In this document: positions 14,459 through 22,248 of the stretch, one piece after another
Position numbering within the stretch: the first letter of the stretch is position 1
Layout of the letters: every line of letters starts with the position of its first letter
From: DASYAE01 sp036501535
Lineage (GTDB): Bacteria > Actinomycetota > Actinomycetes > Streptomycetales > Catenulisporaceae
Reading direction: 5' to 3'
DNA: 30,775 nt
Assembly (NCBI GenBank): GCA_036501535.1
Contig: DASYAE010000117.1
Coordinates: 1 to 30,775 of the forward strand
Notes under the pieces: generated by a model
The model's input: the letters and a program-made list of their open reading frames with translations, nothing else
Told to the model about the DNA's origin: nothing
Database searches by the model: none
Translations under genes and position numbers: made by a program

Positions 14459-14854
14459 TCAGGCCTGCTTGGTCTCCCAGAAGATCTTGTCGATCTCGGC
14501 GATCAGGTCCAGCAGCTTCTGCCCGGTCTTCGGGTCGTTCGAGCCCTTCACGCCGCTCGCGCCCGCGGCCTTCGTCGCGTCGTTGAACAGCGTGTGCAGC
14601 TGGGGGTACTTCTCGAAGTGCGGGGCCTTGAAGTAGTCCGTCCACAGCACGTCCAGGTGGTGCTTGACCAGCTCGGCGCGCTGCTCCTTGATCTGGATCG
14701 CCCGAATGCGGAAGTCCGGGTCCTCATTGCCCTGGTACTTCTCCTGGATCGCCTTGACCGACTCGGCCTCGATCCGGGCCTGCGCCGGGTCGTATACACC
14801 GCACGGCAGGTCGCAGTGCGCGGAGGCGGTCACCTTGGCGGCGAAGATGCGCAT
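14459..14854 (-). CDS. sodN: Nickel superoxide dismutase
   Basis: This 131-residue precursor contains the diagnostic nickel hook HCDLPCGVYDPA starting at H13. After removal of a 12-residue propeptide (MRIFAAKVTASA), His1, Cys2 and Cys6 of the mature enzyme would bind nickel. The rest is the expected four-helix bundle (IKEQRAELVKHHLDVLW, ELIxxIDKIFWETK-type end). The enzyme disproportionates superoxide as a cytoplasmic hexamer. The propeptide is slightly shorter than the about 14 residues I recall for Streptomyces. The mature chain has a few extra residues near ASGVKGSNDPKT. The gene is divergent from its maturation protease sodX. Nickel-responsive control through Nur is known for SOD genes in streptomycetes, but I saw no clear Nur box here. 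Confidence 0.97.
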   Translation of the reverse strand: MRIFAAKVTASAHCDLPCGVYDPAQARIEAESVKAIQEKYQGNEDPDFRIRAIQIKEQRAELVKHHLDVLWTDYFKAPHFEKYPQLHTLFNDATKAAGASGVKGSNDPKTGQKLLDLIAEIDKIFWETKQA

Positions 14855-14899
14855 GTCCTTCGGTCCCCTTCGTGGTTCGACGGGTTTGGTCCGGCTCCG

Positions 14900-14905
14900 A
14901 GCCTA
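14900..14905 (-). promoter_or_regulatory. Possible -10 of sodN
   Basis: TAGGCT on the minus strand lies 45 bases upstream of the sodN ATG; no good -35 is visible at 16-18 bp. Confidence 0.3.
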
Positions 14906-14948
14906 CTGCTCGGGGTAGGGCGCCGCGCCGCGTGGGATCATCGCCGGC

Positions 14949-15389
14949 GTGGACAGCGCGCAGGGACTGCTGCCGCTGGGGATCGCCAGGATCTCCGGCG
15001 CGTCGATGGTGCCCACGCTCTACGACGGGGACACCGTGCTGGTCAGATATCGCGCGCGGATCCGTCCGGGTGACCTGGTGCTGGCGCTCGACCCGCGGCG
15101 TCAGGATTGCGCCGGCGGGGCGCCCGACCGGGGCCTGATTCTGGTCAAACGGGCGACCCGGCGGCAGGACGGGGGATGGTGGCTGCTGGCCGACAACCCG
15201 TTCGCGCCGGGCGACTCGCGGCAGTTCGGCGCGGTCCCGGAGCGGCTCGTGCTCGGCCGGGTCGTGCTCCGACTCAGGCCCTTGCGGCGCCCCGATGGGG
15301 CCGGCGAGCGGTCCGAGGCGCGCGGCGCGCTGCAGCGCCGTCTCAGAAGCCTGCGGACGGCCCTTCCGGGCCTCAGGCGCCGGCGGTAG
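14949..15389 (+). CDS. sodX: Nickel-type superoxide dismutase maturation protease (SodX)
   Basis: This 146-residue S24/S26-fold peptidase has the Ser-Lys dyad: S19 in SGASMVPTL and K67 in LILVKRATR. LADNPFAPGDSRQFGAV is the conserved last box of signal-peptidase-like enzymes. It removes the SodN propeptide to free the nickel-binding histidine. No membrane anchor is seen, consistent with a cytoplasmic substrate. The Arg-rich tail (RSLRTALPGLRRRR) is unusual and may be extra. The start is GTG 14949 in the 94-bp divergent gap with sodN; there is no obvious ribosome site. Its 3' end overlaps the convergent CGNR gene by 17 bases. Confidence 0.93.
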   Translation: MDSAQGLLPLGIARISGASMVPTLYDGDTVLVRYRARIRPGDLVLALDPRRQDCAGGAPDRGLILVKRATRRQDGGWWLLADNPFAPGDSRQFGAVPERLVLGRVVLRLRPLRRPDGAGERSEARGALQRRLRSLRTALPGLRRRR

Positions 15390-15933
15390 CGAGCGCGGCC
15401 TCGCGCCGGCGGGCCCGGTAGGCGGCGACGTTCGCCCGAGTGGCGCAGCGCTCCGAGCAGTAGCGGCGGGACCGGTTCGTCGAGGTGTCGATGAATACGT
15501 CGCGGCACGGCGCGGCCTGGCACACCCCGAGCCGGTCCATTCCCACCTCGGTGGCCTGGACGGCCAGGCCCATGCAGGCCTTGGCGCCGTAGGCGGCCGC
15601 CGTGGACGGCGAGCCCTCGGCCAGATGCAGGTGCCAGTCGGTACCGTCGTGCCCGGAGATCTGCGGCCGGATGGGGTACTGCTCGAGCAGCCGGTTCAGC
15701 TCGCCGACCGCGTCGGTCGCCCGGCTCGCGTCCACCGCGTCGAAGACGGCGCGCAGCCGCTGCCGCAGGGAGCGGAGCTGGGCCAGGTCCGCCTGGCTGA
15801 GCTTGCCGCAGGCACCCTGCCGCGACAGCAGCGCCCGCGCGTCGTCGACCGTCGTCAGGCGGTCCTGTCCGCGGTACGGATCAGCCGTGTTGACGAGCTG
15901 AACGGCTCGGTCCGCATAGGATGCGAGTTCCAC
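15373..15933 (-). CDS. CGNR zinc-finger / ABATE-domain transcription regulator
   Basis: This 186-residue protein has the N-terminal ABATE (stress-responsive) region with LVNTADP near residue 13 and HLHLAEG near 101. It also has a C-terminal CGNR zinc finger whose ligands are C138, C143, C159 and C163 (C-x4-C, C-x3-C) around DTSTNRSRRYCSERCATRAN. Family members are presumed stress regulators that bind DNA through this finger; the target is unknown. The start is GTG 15933 with GAGGT six bases upstream. It overlaps sodX tail-to-tail by 17 bases. The same neighbourhood next to sodN/sodX is familiar from streptomycetes, suggesting a link with oxidative stress. Confidence 0.92.
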   Translation of the reverse strand: MELASYADRAVQLVNTADPYRGQDRLTTVDDARALLSRQGACGKLSQADLAQLRSLRQRLRAVFDAVDASRATDAVGELNRLLEQYPIRPQISGHDGTDWHLHLAEGSPSTAAAYGAKACMGLAVQATEVGMDRLGVCQAAPCRDVFIDTSTNRSRRYCSERCATRANVAAYRARRREAALATAGA

Positions 15934-16420
15934 AGCGTTGACCTCGGTCGGTGATATTGAGCCCGGCCCCGCGAACCGGGCCCGGTGCTGCTTTCCGCAT
16001 ACGGTACGCGATCGAGGCGTGTAAGGGCAGACTCACGCAACCCGAACACCCCCATGCGCCCTTGGCAGAACCCCTATTTCCGGCCTCCACCCGGCTCGGA
16101 CGACAAATGTCACACACCCCGAGCGCCAGAGCCGGTAGATACTTCGGCCGTGCGGGCATTAAAGTCGTCTTACCGGCGCGGTGCGACGCGCCGGGACCCT
16201 TCCGGCTGGAATCCACCCTCCTTCGAGCCGCGAGTGTGAGAATCACAGTGTCCGGACACCCACGGCTGCCGGCGGACTGAGACCGCGCTTCACCAACCCT
16301 CGCGCGGTAGTCCCCGGGTCCCGCATTCACACCCGACATCGATTTCGACGGCGCCTCGACGAATCCGGCTTTCGCGCGGCCGGCCGCGGGGACGCCGGTG
16401 ATTACTCCGGAGGATGTTCC
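15934..16420. other. 487-bp intergenic region between divergent CGNR and malic enzyme genes
   Basis: No coding frame is convincing. It should contain the promoters of both genes and a leader for malic enzyme. The notable elements are two adjacent palindromes (16235-16259) and a CCGCGC/GCGCGG inverted repeat at about 16286-16308. Inside the proximal 100 bases I see no known riboswitch pattern. Confidence 0.5.
16235..16259 (+). promoter_or_regulatory. Adjacent palindromes TGTGA-GAA-TCACA and GTGTCCGGACAC
   Basis: A 5-bp inverted repeat with a 3-bp centre (16235-16247) is directly followed by a perfect 12-bp palindrome (16248-16259), 160-185 bases before the malic enzyme start. The first recalls a CRP half-site pair but with spacing too short for CRP (3 instead of 6). 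Confidence 0.45.
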
Positions 16421-17653
16421 ATGGTCGGCCAGTCCATTCCGGTGCGGCAGGTGTTGCCCCCCCAGGCCTCGGGCGGACCGTCCCGGCCGGCGCCGCAGCC
16501 GAGCGTCGAGCCGGTTTTCGAGCTGCACCGCGGCGGCAAGATGGAGGTCGCCGCGACCGTCCCGCTGCGCGACCGCGGCGACCTGTCGCTGGCTTACACG
16601 CCGGGCGTGGCCCAAGTGTGCAGCGCAATCGCCGCGCAGCCCGAGCTGGCGCACGACTACACCTGGAAGGCGAACACGGTGGCCGTGGTCACCGACGGGA
16701 CCGCGGTACTCGGCCTCGGCGACATCGGGCCGCTCGCGGCGCTGCCGGTGATGGAGGGCAAGGCGATCCTGTTCAAGCAGTTCGGCGGCGTGGACGCGGT
16801 GCCGATCTGCCTGGACTGCACGGACACCGACGAGCTGGTCGAGACGGTGGTGCGGCTCGCGCCGGCCTTCGGCGGGATCAACCTCGAGGACATCTCCGCG
16901 CCGCGCTGCTTCGAGATCGAGCGGCGGCTGCGCGAGCGGCTGGACATCCCGGTCTTCCACGACGACCAGCACGGCACCGCGATCGTGCTGCTGGCCGCGC
17001 TGCGCAACGCCGCGGTGGTCACCGGCCGCCCGCTCGGCGCGCTGCGCGGGGTGATCTCCGGCGCCGGCGCTGCCGGGGTCGCCATCGCCAAGATCCTGGT
17101 CGAGGCCGGGATCGGCGACGTCGCGGTGGCCGACTCCAAGGGCATCGTGCACGCCGGGCGGACCGACCTGAACGCGATCAAGCGGGAGCTGGCCTCGTAC
17201 ACCAACCGGGACGGGCGCTCCGGCTCGCTCGAGCAGGCGCTGGACGGCGCGGACGTGTTCATCGGCGTCTCGGCCGGCACCGTGCCCGAGGCGGCGGTCG
17301 CCACGATGGCGCCGGACTGCATCATCGCCGCCATGGCGAATCCGGACCCGGAGATCCACCCGGACGTGGCGCGCAAGTACGCCGCGGTGGTGGCCACCGG
17401 CCGCTCGGACTTCCCGAACCAGGTCAACAACGTGCTGGCGTTCCCCGGCGTCTTCGCCGGCGCGCTCTCCGTGCGCGCCTCGGCGATCACCGAGAACATG
17501 AAGCTCGCCGCCGCCGACGCGCTGGCCGCGGTGGCCGCCGACGAGCTCTCGGCGGACCACGTGATCCCCTCGCCCTTCGACCCGCGGGTCGCCCCGGCCG
17601 TTGCCGGCGCGGTCGCCGCGGCGGCCCGAGCGGACGGCGTCGCGCGGCGCTGA
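16421..17653 (+). CDS. Malic enzyme (oxaloacetate-decarboxylating malate dehydrogenase)
   Basis: This 410-residue protein has the short bacterial malic-enzyme architecture. The N-terminal malic domain has the catalytic Tyr in LSLAYTPGVAQVC (about 52-64) and Lys in MEGKAILFKQFGG. Metal ligands lie in LEDISAPRCFEIE and in PVFHDDQHGTAIV. The Rossmann motif is GAGAAGVAIAKIL. It converts malate to pyruvate, CO2 and NAD(P)H. The coenzyme cannot be decided with certainty. I chose ATG 16421 for the GGAGG seven bases upstream; the open frame continues further back but lacks such a site. It is monocistronic with a strong terminator at 17688. Confidence 0.95.
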   Translation: MVGQSIPVRQVLPPQASGGPSRPAPQPSVEPVFELHRGGKMEVAATVPLRDRGDLSLAYTPGVAQVCSAIAAQPELAHDYTWKANTVAVVTDGTAVLGLGDIGPLAALPVMEGKAILFKQFGGVDAVPICLDCTDTDELVETVVRLAPAFGGINLEDISAPRCFEIERRLRERLDIPVFHDDQHGTAIVLLAALRNAAVVTGRPLGALRGVISGAGAAGVAIAKILVEAGIGDVAVADSKGIVHAGRTDLNAIKRELASYTNRDGRSGSLEQALDGADVFIGVSAGTVPEAAVATMAPDCIIAAMANPDPEIHPDVARKYAAVVATGRSDFPNQVNNVLAFPGVFAGALSVRASAITENMKLAAADALAAVAADELSADHVIPSPFDPRVAPAVAGAVAAAARADGVARR

Positions 17654-17687
17654 CGCCGGTCTGACAGATACCGCTGGATATCGCTGG

Positions 17688-17722
17688 GGCCGCGGCGCCG
17701 TGCCACGCACGACGCCGCGGCC
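17688..17722 (+). terminator. Terminator of malic enzyme gene
   Basis: GGCCGCGGCG (17688-17697) and CGCCGCGGCC (17713-17722) form a perfect 10-bp stem extended, after one mismatch, by CGTGC/GCACG with a 3-base loop. Confidence 0.8.
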
Positions 17723-17987
17723 TCATCCGTCGCTGCTCGCCTCCGGCCATCTGGCCGGGCCTGCGTTCCGTCGGTAGATTGCGGCACGGGAGGCCGGGGG
17801 CGGCGCCGCACGGCGGACCCTTCTCCACCGGTCTGGCGCGGGGCGTCCGGTTTGAGCCATCCCGCCGCCGATGTCTGGATGTCCTGCGGTTGAGCTTGGA
17901 AGCTGGGTCGCCGGGGCACCCGGTGCCGGGCCGCGGTCCGGCCGGGGCCCTGTCGGCATCCTGGTTACCGGTCAGTAAGGTGGGGTT
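17723..17987 (+). other. Gene-free stretch before the oxidoreductase gene
   Basis: With the terminator this makes a 334-bp gap. I see no plausible ORF; it contains a TAGATT (17773-17778 approx.) and the TAAGGT near the next start, but no clear operator. Confidence 0.4.
17976..17981 (+). promoter_or_regulatory. Predicted -10 of the oxidoreductase-lspA unit
   Basis: TAAGGT is followed by six bases and then GTG 17988. The same bases (AAGGTGGGG) could also be a ribosome site, so leaderless or leadered starts are both possible. Confidence 0.35.
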
Positions 17988-18971
17988 GTGTTCGCCGTAT
18001 ACGCAGCATCGATCGACAAGGACGAGCCGCTCAAGGGCCTTCGCTCGGGCGAGCTGCCCGAGCCGGAGCCGCGCGAGTTCTGGACCACCGTCGAGGTGAG
18101 GGCAGCCGCGCTGAACCACCACGACCTGTGGTCGCTGCGCGGAGTCGGGCTGCCGGCCGACCGGCTGCCGATGATCCTCGGCTGCGACGCCGCCGGGGTC
18201 GACGAGGACGGCAACGAGGTGGTGATCCACGCCGTGGTCGGCGAGACCGGGCACGGCGTGCCGTCCGGGGAGCGGCCGACCATCCTGACCGAGCTGTACC
18301 AGGGCACCTTCGCCGAGAAGGTGGCGGTGCCGCGGTGGAACCTGCTGCCGAAGCCGGCCGAGCTGTCGTTCGAGGAGGCGGCCTGCCTGCCGACGGCGTG
18401 GCTGACGGCGTATCGGATGCTCTTCACCCGTTCGGACCTGCGGCCGGGCGACTCGGTGCTGATCCAGGGCGCCGGCGGCGGCGTGGCGACCGCGCTCATC
18501 GTGCTGGCCCGCGCTGCAGGCTTCCGGGTCTGGGCCACCTCGCGCTCGGAGAAGAAGCGGGCCCGCGCGCTCGAGCTCGGCGCGCACGAGGCGTTCGAGT
18601 CCAACGCGCGGCTGCCCGAGCGGGTGGACGCGGTCATGGAGACCGTCGGCGCGGCCACCTGGGCGCACTCGGTCGCCTCGGTGCGCGAGGAGGGCACCAT
18701 CGTGATCTCCGGCGCGACCTCGGGCCCCAACCCGGCGGCCGCGCTGACCCGGGTCTACTTCCACCAGCTGCGCATCATCGGCTCGACCATGGGCTCGCGC
18801 GACGAGCTGCGCGGGCTGTTGAACTTCTGCGCGGTCACCGGCGTGCGGCCGGTCATCGACTCGATCCATCCGCTGCGCGAGGCCGCCGACGGCTTTTCCG
18901 CGATGCTGGCCGGCGAGCTGGTCGGCAAGGTCGTCTTCACGGTTCCGCGGTCGGGGCAGGCGGCGGCGTGA
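17988..18971 (+). CDS. Medium-chain dehydrogenase/reductase, quinone oxidoreductase-like
   Basis: This 327-residue MDR protein has the GroES-like N-terminal domain (ALNHHDLWSLRG around 41-52, GCDAAG at 65-70). Its Rossmann domain has RPGDSVLIQGAGGGVATA (about 152-169) as the dinucleotide-binding loop, then ATSRSEKKRA, typical of NADP-binding members. The catalytic zinc cysteine of alcohol dehydrogenases is missing, and I see no four-cysteine structural zinc loop. It is therefore probably a zinc-independent quinone or enoyl reductase. The substrate is unknown. Its TGA overlaps the lspA GTG by GTGA, so the two are translationally coupled, although no functional link is obvious. Confidence 0.9.
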   Translation: MFAVYAASIDKDEPLKGLRSGELPEPEPREFWTTVEVRAAALNHHDLWSLRGVGLPADRLPMILGCDAAGVDEDGNEVVIHAVVGETGHGVPSGERPTILTELYQGTFAEKVAVPRWNLLPKPAELSFEEAACLPTAWLTAYRMLFTRSDLRPGDSVLIQGAGGGVATALIVLARAAGFRVWATSRSEKKRARALELGAHEAFESNARLPERVDAVMETVGAATWAHSVASVREEGTIVISGATSGPNPAAALTRVYFHQLRIIGSTMGSRDELRGLLNFCAVTGVRPVIDSIHPLREAADGFSAMLAGELVGKVVFTVPRSGQAAA

Positions 18972-19546
18972 CCGCTCCGCCGCCGGCCCGGACGCGACAA
19001 CCCGGCGCCCCGAGGGCGCACTGGGCGGTCTGGGCCGTGGCGGCGGCGGTATGCGCGATCGACCAGGGAACCAAGGCCCTTGTGCTGGCGCTGGATCCGT
19101 CATCCGCGGATCGCCGCGGCGGCGGCCTGCTCTCGGTCCACCTGCTGCGCAACACCGGCGCCGGCTTCGGGATCGGCGCCGGCCACCCTGTCGTGATCAC
19201 CATTGTGGCGGCCGCGGCCACCGTCGTCGTGCTCGTGCTGCTGTGGTCCGCCGGGAGCCGCGCGGCGGCGCTCTGCTGGGCCGTCGTGCTCGGCGGCGCG
19301 CTGGGCAACCTCGCTGACCGCATGCTCCGCTCGCCGGGGCCGGGCCTCGGCGCCGTCGTCGACTGGATCCGCGTGGACGGCTACCCGGCCACGTTCAACC
19401 TCGCCGACGTGGCGATCCGCGCCGGCTCCGTCGCAGCGGTGGTCGCCATGATCGTGAGCGGGCGGCGGGCGCAGCGGCGCGGAACGGCCCCGGGAACAGC
19501 CGCGACAACAGCCGAGCTGAATACGCCTCAGGTCCCTGCCGACTGA
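18968..19546 (+). CDS. lspA: Lipoprotein signal peptidase II
   Basis: This 192-residue membrane aspartyl protease cleaves lipoprotein signal peptides in the cytoplasmic membrane. The conserved boxes are present in order: AIDQGTKALV (about 30-39), LLRNTGAGFGIG (about 59-70), GGALGNLADR with the first catalytic Asp, and FNLADVAIRAG with the second. Four hydrophobic segments fit the family, and about 35 residues of Ser/Thr/Ala-rich C-terminal tail follow. Its start GTG 18968 overlaps the upstream stop by four bases; a GGCAGGCGG run in the upstream gene could serve as ribosome site. Ends at a strong convergent terminator. Confidence 0.95.
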   Translation: MTAPPPARTRQPGAPRAHWAVWAVAAAVCAIDQGTKALVLALDPSSADRRGGGLLSVHLLRNTGAGFGIGAGHPVVITIVAAAATVVVLVLLWSAGSRAAALCWAVVLGGALGNLADRMLRSPGPGLGAVVDWIRVDGYPATFNLADVAIRAGSVAAVVAMIVSGRRAQRRGTAPGTAATTAELNTPQVPAD

Positions 19547-19591
19547 TCGAGCCCGCACTCGTCCTGCGTGGGCTGGCCCCTCGAACGCCGG

Positions 19592-19633
19592 ATGCCGGAC
19601 CCGCTCAGCCCCCTGACTGAGCGGGTCCGGCAT
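19592..19633. terminator. Bidirectional terminator, perfect 16-bp stem
   Basis: ATGCCGGACCCGCTCA (19592-19607) and TGAGCGGGTCCGGCAT (19618-19633) pair without mismatch around a 10-base loop, between the convergent ends of lspA (19546) and the PadR gene (19657). Confidence 0.9.
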
Positions 19634-19656
19634 ATTCGCCCCTCCGGTGGCGGCCG

Positions 19657-21054
19657 CTACGCCTGCGGCGGCGTGTCGCGCGGCTCGTCCGGGTCTGTGC
19701 CTGGCTCTGTGCTCGGCTCCGGTCCGGCCGGGTGACCCGGTTCGGCGCCCTCGGCCGGTCCCGCGGATCCGCTAGGCGCGGCCTCATCCGGCTCCGGCGC
19801 CGGCGCGGAGGAGCGCGCGCCGAAGTCCGGCCGGCCGGCCTCGAACAGGTCACGCAGGTCGTTGAGCGTCGAGTGCAGGATCTCGTGGGCCGTGCCCAGG
19901 CTCTCCTCGTTCAGCGGGCCGTGCCGCCGGGCCGCGTCGGCCAGCGCTCCGCCCTCCCGGCGCAGGTCGGTGAACAGGCTCTGCAGCTGCGGGCCGAACC
20001 GCTCCCATTCCCGGCGCGGGTCCCAGTCGTGCGGACGGCCGCGGCCCTTGGCCCGGTCCTGGTGCTTGCCCTCGTGCCGGTGCTGCTTCTCCCGCGCCTG
20101 CCCGGCGTCGTCCGGGACGGCGTCGGACGGCTCGGACTCGGTGTGACCGGGGTGCTCGTAGGGCGCGTGGTGCTGCTGCGGCGGCGAGGTGATCCAGGAC
20201 AGCAGGCCCATCCAGGTCTCCGCGTTCCACGGCTGGCCCATCGGGCCGCTCCAGCTCCGGCGCTGCTCGCGCCACTGCTGGTCCCACTGCTCCTTCCACT
20301 GCCGCGCCCACTGCTCCTTCCAGGCGCGCTGCCAGTCCTTCCACTGGTCCCGCTGGTCGCGCCGGCTGCCGTGGTCCTGCTCCCACTCCCGCCGGTGGTG
20401 CTCCTCGCGCCAGCGCTCCTGCTCGCGGAAGGCTTGAGCCTGCTGCCGCCAGTAGTCGGCCTGCTCGCGCCGCCACTGCCGCCAGTTCTCCTGCTGCTCG
20501 CGGCGCCAGGCGCGCCACTGCTCGCGGGTCCAGTCCGAGGAGGTCGACGGCGGCGCGCCGATCGGCGGCTCGGGCGGCTCCGGCGCGGCCGGGCGGCCGG
20601 GCGCCGCGTCCTGCGGCCCGCCTTCCCGCGCGCGCTGCTCGTCCTGCTCCTCTTCCCGCTGTCGCTGCTGAGTCTGCGCGGCCTCGGCCTCGAGCTGCTC
20701 GCGCACCGTGCGGGCCGACTCGCGGACCTCGTCGCGGATGCCCTCGGCCAGGTCGTGCACCGAGGCGCGGATCTCGCTCTCCAGCGCCTCGAGCTCGCCG
20801 GCCTTCGCGGCCAGCTCGGCCCGGCCGGCGTCGGTGATGTGGTAGACCTTCCGGCCGCCGTCGGTCTCGTGCCTGATCAGCCCTTCGGACTCAAGGCGGG
20901 CCAGGCGCGGGTACACGGTGCCCGCGCTGGGCGCGTAAAGGCCGGCGAACCGCTCACGCAGCTGCTGAATGATCTCGTAACCGTGCCGCGGGCTCTCGTC
21001 CAACAGCTTGAGCAGGTAGAGCCGCAGGCGGCCGTGGCCGAAGACCGGGGTCAT
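19657..21054 (-). CDS. PadR-family regulator with a Trp-rich periodic C-terminal extension
   Basis: This 465-residue protein is much longer than ordinary PadR regulators (about 110-190). Residues 1-85 are the PadR winged helix (LRLYLLKLLDESPRHGYEI, AGTVYPRLARLESEGLI, GRKVYHITDAGR). Residues about 86-145 are a charged coiled-coil-like helix. Then comes a Pro-rich linker (150-172) and a Trp/Arg/Gln/Glu-rich segment at 175-287 with 19 tryptophans. Six of these (241, 245, 249, 253, 257 and 261) recur exactly every four residues. A helical block (about 345-410) and an acidic Pro-rich tail follow. The ATG overlaps the DUF4097 stop as ATGA. PadR proteins are usually repressors whose helical tail dimerises; here the extension may sense envelope or protein partners, which is inference. 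Paired palindromes at its operon promoter suggest autoregulation. Confidence 0.9.
   Translation of the reverse strand: MTPVFGHGRLRLYLLKLLDESPRHGYEIIQQLRERFAGLYAPSAGTVYPRLARLESEGLIRHETDGGRKVYHITDAGRAELAAKAGELEALESEIRASVHDLAEGIRDEVRESARTVREQLEAEAAQTQQRQREEEQDEQRAREGGPQDAAPGRPAAPEPPEPPIGAPPSTSSDWTREQWRAWRREQQENWRQWRREQADYWRQQAQAFREQERWREEHHRREWEQDHGSRRDQRDQWKDWQRAWKEQWARQWKEQWDQQWREQRRSWSGPMGQPWNAETWMGLLSWITSPPQQHHAPYEHPGHTESEPSDAVPDDAGQAREKQHRHEGKHQDRAKGRGRPHDWDPRREWERFGPQLQSLFTDLRREGGALADAARRHGPLNEESLGTAHEILHSTLNDLRDLFEAGRPDFGARSSAPAPEPDEAAPSGSAGPAEGAEPGHPAGPEPSTEPGTDPDEPRDTPPQA
20272..20334 (-). repeat. Segment encoding Trp every fourth residue
   Basis: Six tryptophan codons at a 12-bp period encode W241 to W261 of the PadR protein (W-x-x-x units such as WKEQ, WARQ, WKEQ, WDQQ). 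The DNA shows matching imperfect 12-bp repeats. Confidence 0.85.
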
Positions 21055-22001
21055 CGCGCGTCCTCGTTGTTGTCGTCGTCGTTCTGGTTGTCTGGCACCT
21101 GGTCGCGGATATCGCCGGGCGCCGTGTTGTCAGGGTTGTCAGGCTCAGGCACTGCGTCCTCCGGTTCCGCGGAATCCTCCATCGGGCCGCGCCGCAGCAG
21201 CGTCACCGAGCCGGAGACGGTCTTGCCGTACAGCCGGGCCTCGCCGGAGCCGATCCGGCCGCTGAGCCGGCGCACGCCGCTCGTCCCGTGGCCGTTGAGC
21301 ACGCCCACCTCGTCGAAGGCGCTGGCCACCCGCCCGTTCGAGGTGACCAGGTCGACGTCGACGTCCGGCTCGTGCGGCAGCCGCACCTTGATGGCGCCCG
21401 AGATGCAATGGAGCTTGACCGAGGAGGGCACCGGGTCCTCCAGGTCGATCATGATCGCGCCGGAGATCGCCGAGACGTCGATGGTCCCGCCGGTCCCGCC
21501 GAGCACGGTGATCTCGCCGGACGCTGCCTTAACGGACAGGTCGCCGGTCACCTGCTCCACGGTGACCGCGCCGGACACCGTGCCGACTCGGGCGCGGCCG
21601 TGCACCTCGGCCAGCGTCACATCGCCGGAGACGCCCTTGATCTCGACCCGCTCGTGGAAGTTCGAGACGGTCAGCGGCCCGGACACCAGCCGGGCGTCGA
21701 CCAGGCAGTCCGGCGGCACCGCGAGGCTGAGCTCGGCGGTCATCCGGCGCCCCCCGCACAGCCAGTTCAGCACGCCCGGCCGGCGGTCCTCGCCGTGCTT
21801 GACGACCAGCTCGCCGCCCTCCAGCGTGATCCGCACCGGCTGCTCGGTCGCCCGCGCCACCTCGATCGACGGTGGCCCGTCGGAGCCCACGATGTTGACC
21901 TTCCCGGCGATCGCCGCCAACCGCAGCGAGCGCACCGGCTCGTCGAACTCGATGCGATAGGGGTCCTCGGTGAACTCGCCGATCGTGCTCCAGGTACCCA
22001 T
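21051..22001 (-). CDS. DUF4097-family beta-repeat protein
   Basis: This 316-residue protein starts with about 95 residues including VRSLRLAAIAGKVNIVGSDG. It then has a series of short beta-strand repeats of about 18-20 residues marked by (V/I/A)SG(x)(I/V)xV: VSGPLTV, VSGDVTL, VSGAVTV, ASGEITV, ISGAIMI, ISGAIKV and VSGSVTL near the end of the core. This is the DUF4097 right-handed beta-helix or adhesin-like fold. No signal peptide or membrane segment is visible. The C-terminal about 40 residues are acidic and Asn/Asp-rich. DUF4097 proteins are linked to envelope-stress loci in Gram-positives, and a DUF4097-PadR pair is common in actinobacteria; the exact role is unknown. GGAGAG precedes ATG 22001. 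First gene of the PadR operon. Confidence 0.9.
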   Translation of the reverse strand: MGTWSTIGEFTEDPYRIEFDEPVRSLRLAAIAGKVNIVGSDGPPSIEVARATEQPVRITLEGGELVVKHGEDRRPGVLNWLCGGRRMTAELSLAVPPDCLVDARLVSGPLTVSNFHERVEIKGVSGDVTLAEVHGRARVGTVSGAVTVEQVTGDLSVKAASGEITVLGGTGGTIDVSAISGAIMIDLEDPVPSSVKLHCISGAIKVRLPHEPDVDVDLVTSNGRVASAFDEVGVLNGHGTSGVRRLSGRIGSGEARLYGKTVSGSVTLLRRGPMEDSAEPEDAVPEPDNPDNTAPGDIRDQVPDNQNDDDNNEDAR

Positions 22002-22029
22002 GCTCTCCGCGGCCTCCCCGCCTCGTGCT

Positions 22030-22069
22030 CACGATGTATCGCGTCTTTCACTACCCACGATATATCGCG
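22030..22069 (-). promoter_or_regulatory. Two PadR-type operators upstream of the DUF4097-PadR operon
   Basis: CACGATGTATCGCG (22030-22043) and CACGATATATCGCG (22056-22069) have the same form and the same 26-bp offset as the pair upstream of the MMPL gene. One of the four sites (2820-2833) is identical in all 14 bases to 22030-22043. Confidence 0.8.
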
Positions 22070-22084
22070 TCTTCCAAAAGTCAA
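22057..22084 (-). promoter_or_regulatory. Predicted promoter of the DUF4097-PadR operon
   Basis: On the minus strand TTGACT (22084-22079), 16 bp, TATCGT (22062-22057). The -10 lies inside the distal operator and the proximal operator covers about +7 to +20, so a bound repressor would block polymerase. Confidence 0.65.
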
Positions 22085-22248
22085 GGACGCCTGGTCAGGC
22101 GCGCCTCCGGCCGACCGGATCGAGCCCCGCAACACGCCCGCGGGCGGCGGTCGTCCGAAACCATCTGCCGCCAACATAGTCCGCCATCATGAGATGTGAG
22201 GCCCAGTCAGCCCATTCGGCTGCCCGGCGTCCGCCGCGCCCGCGCAGA

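Noticed and set aside
16235..16247. CRP/Crp site
   Set aside because: The arms match TGTGA/TCACA but the spacer is 3 bp instead of 6, so a standard Crp site is unlikely.
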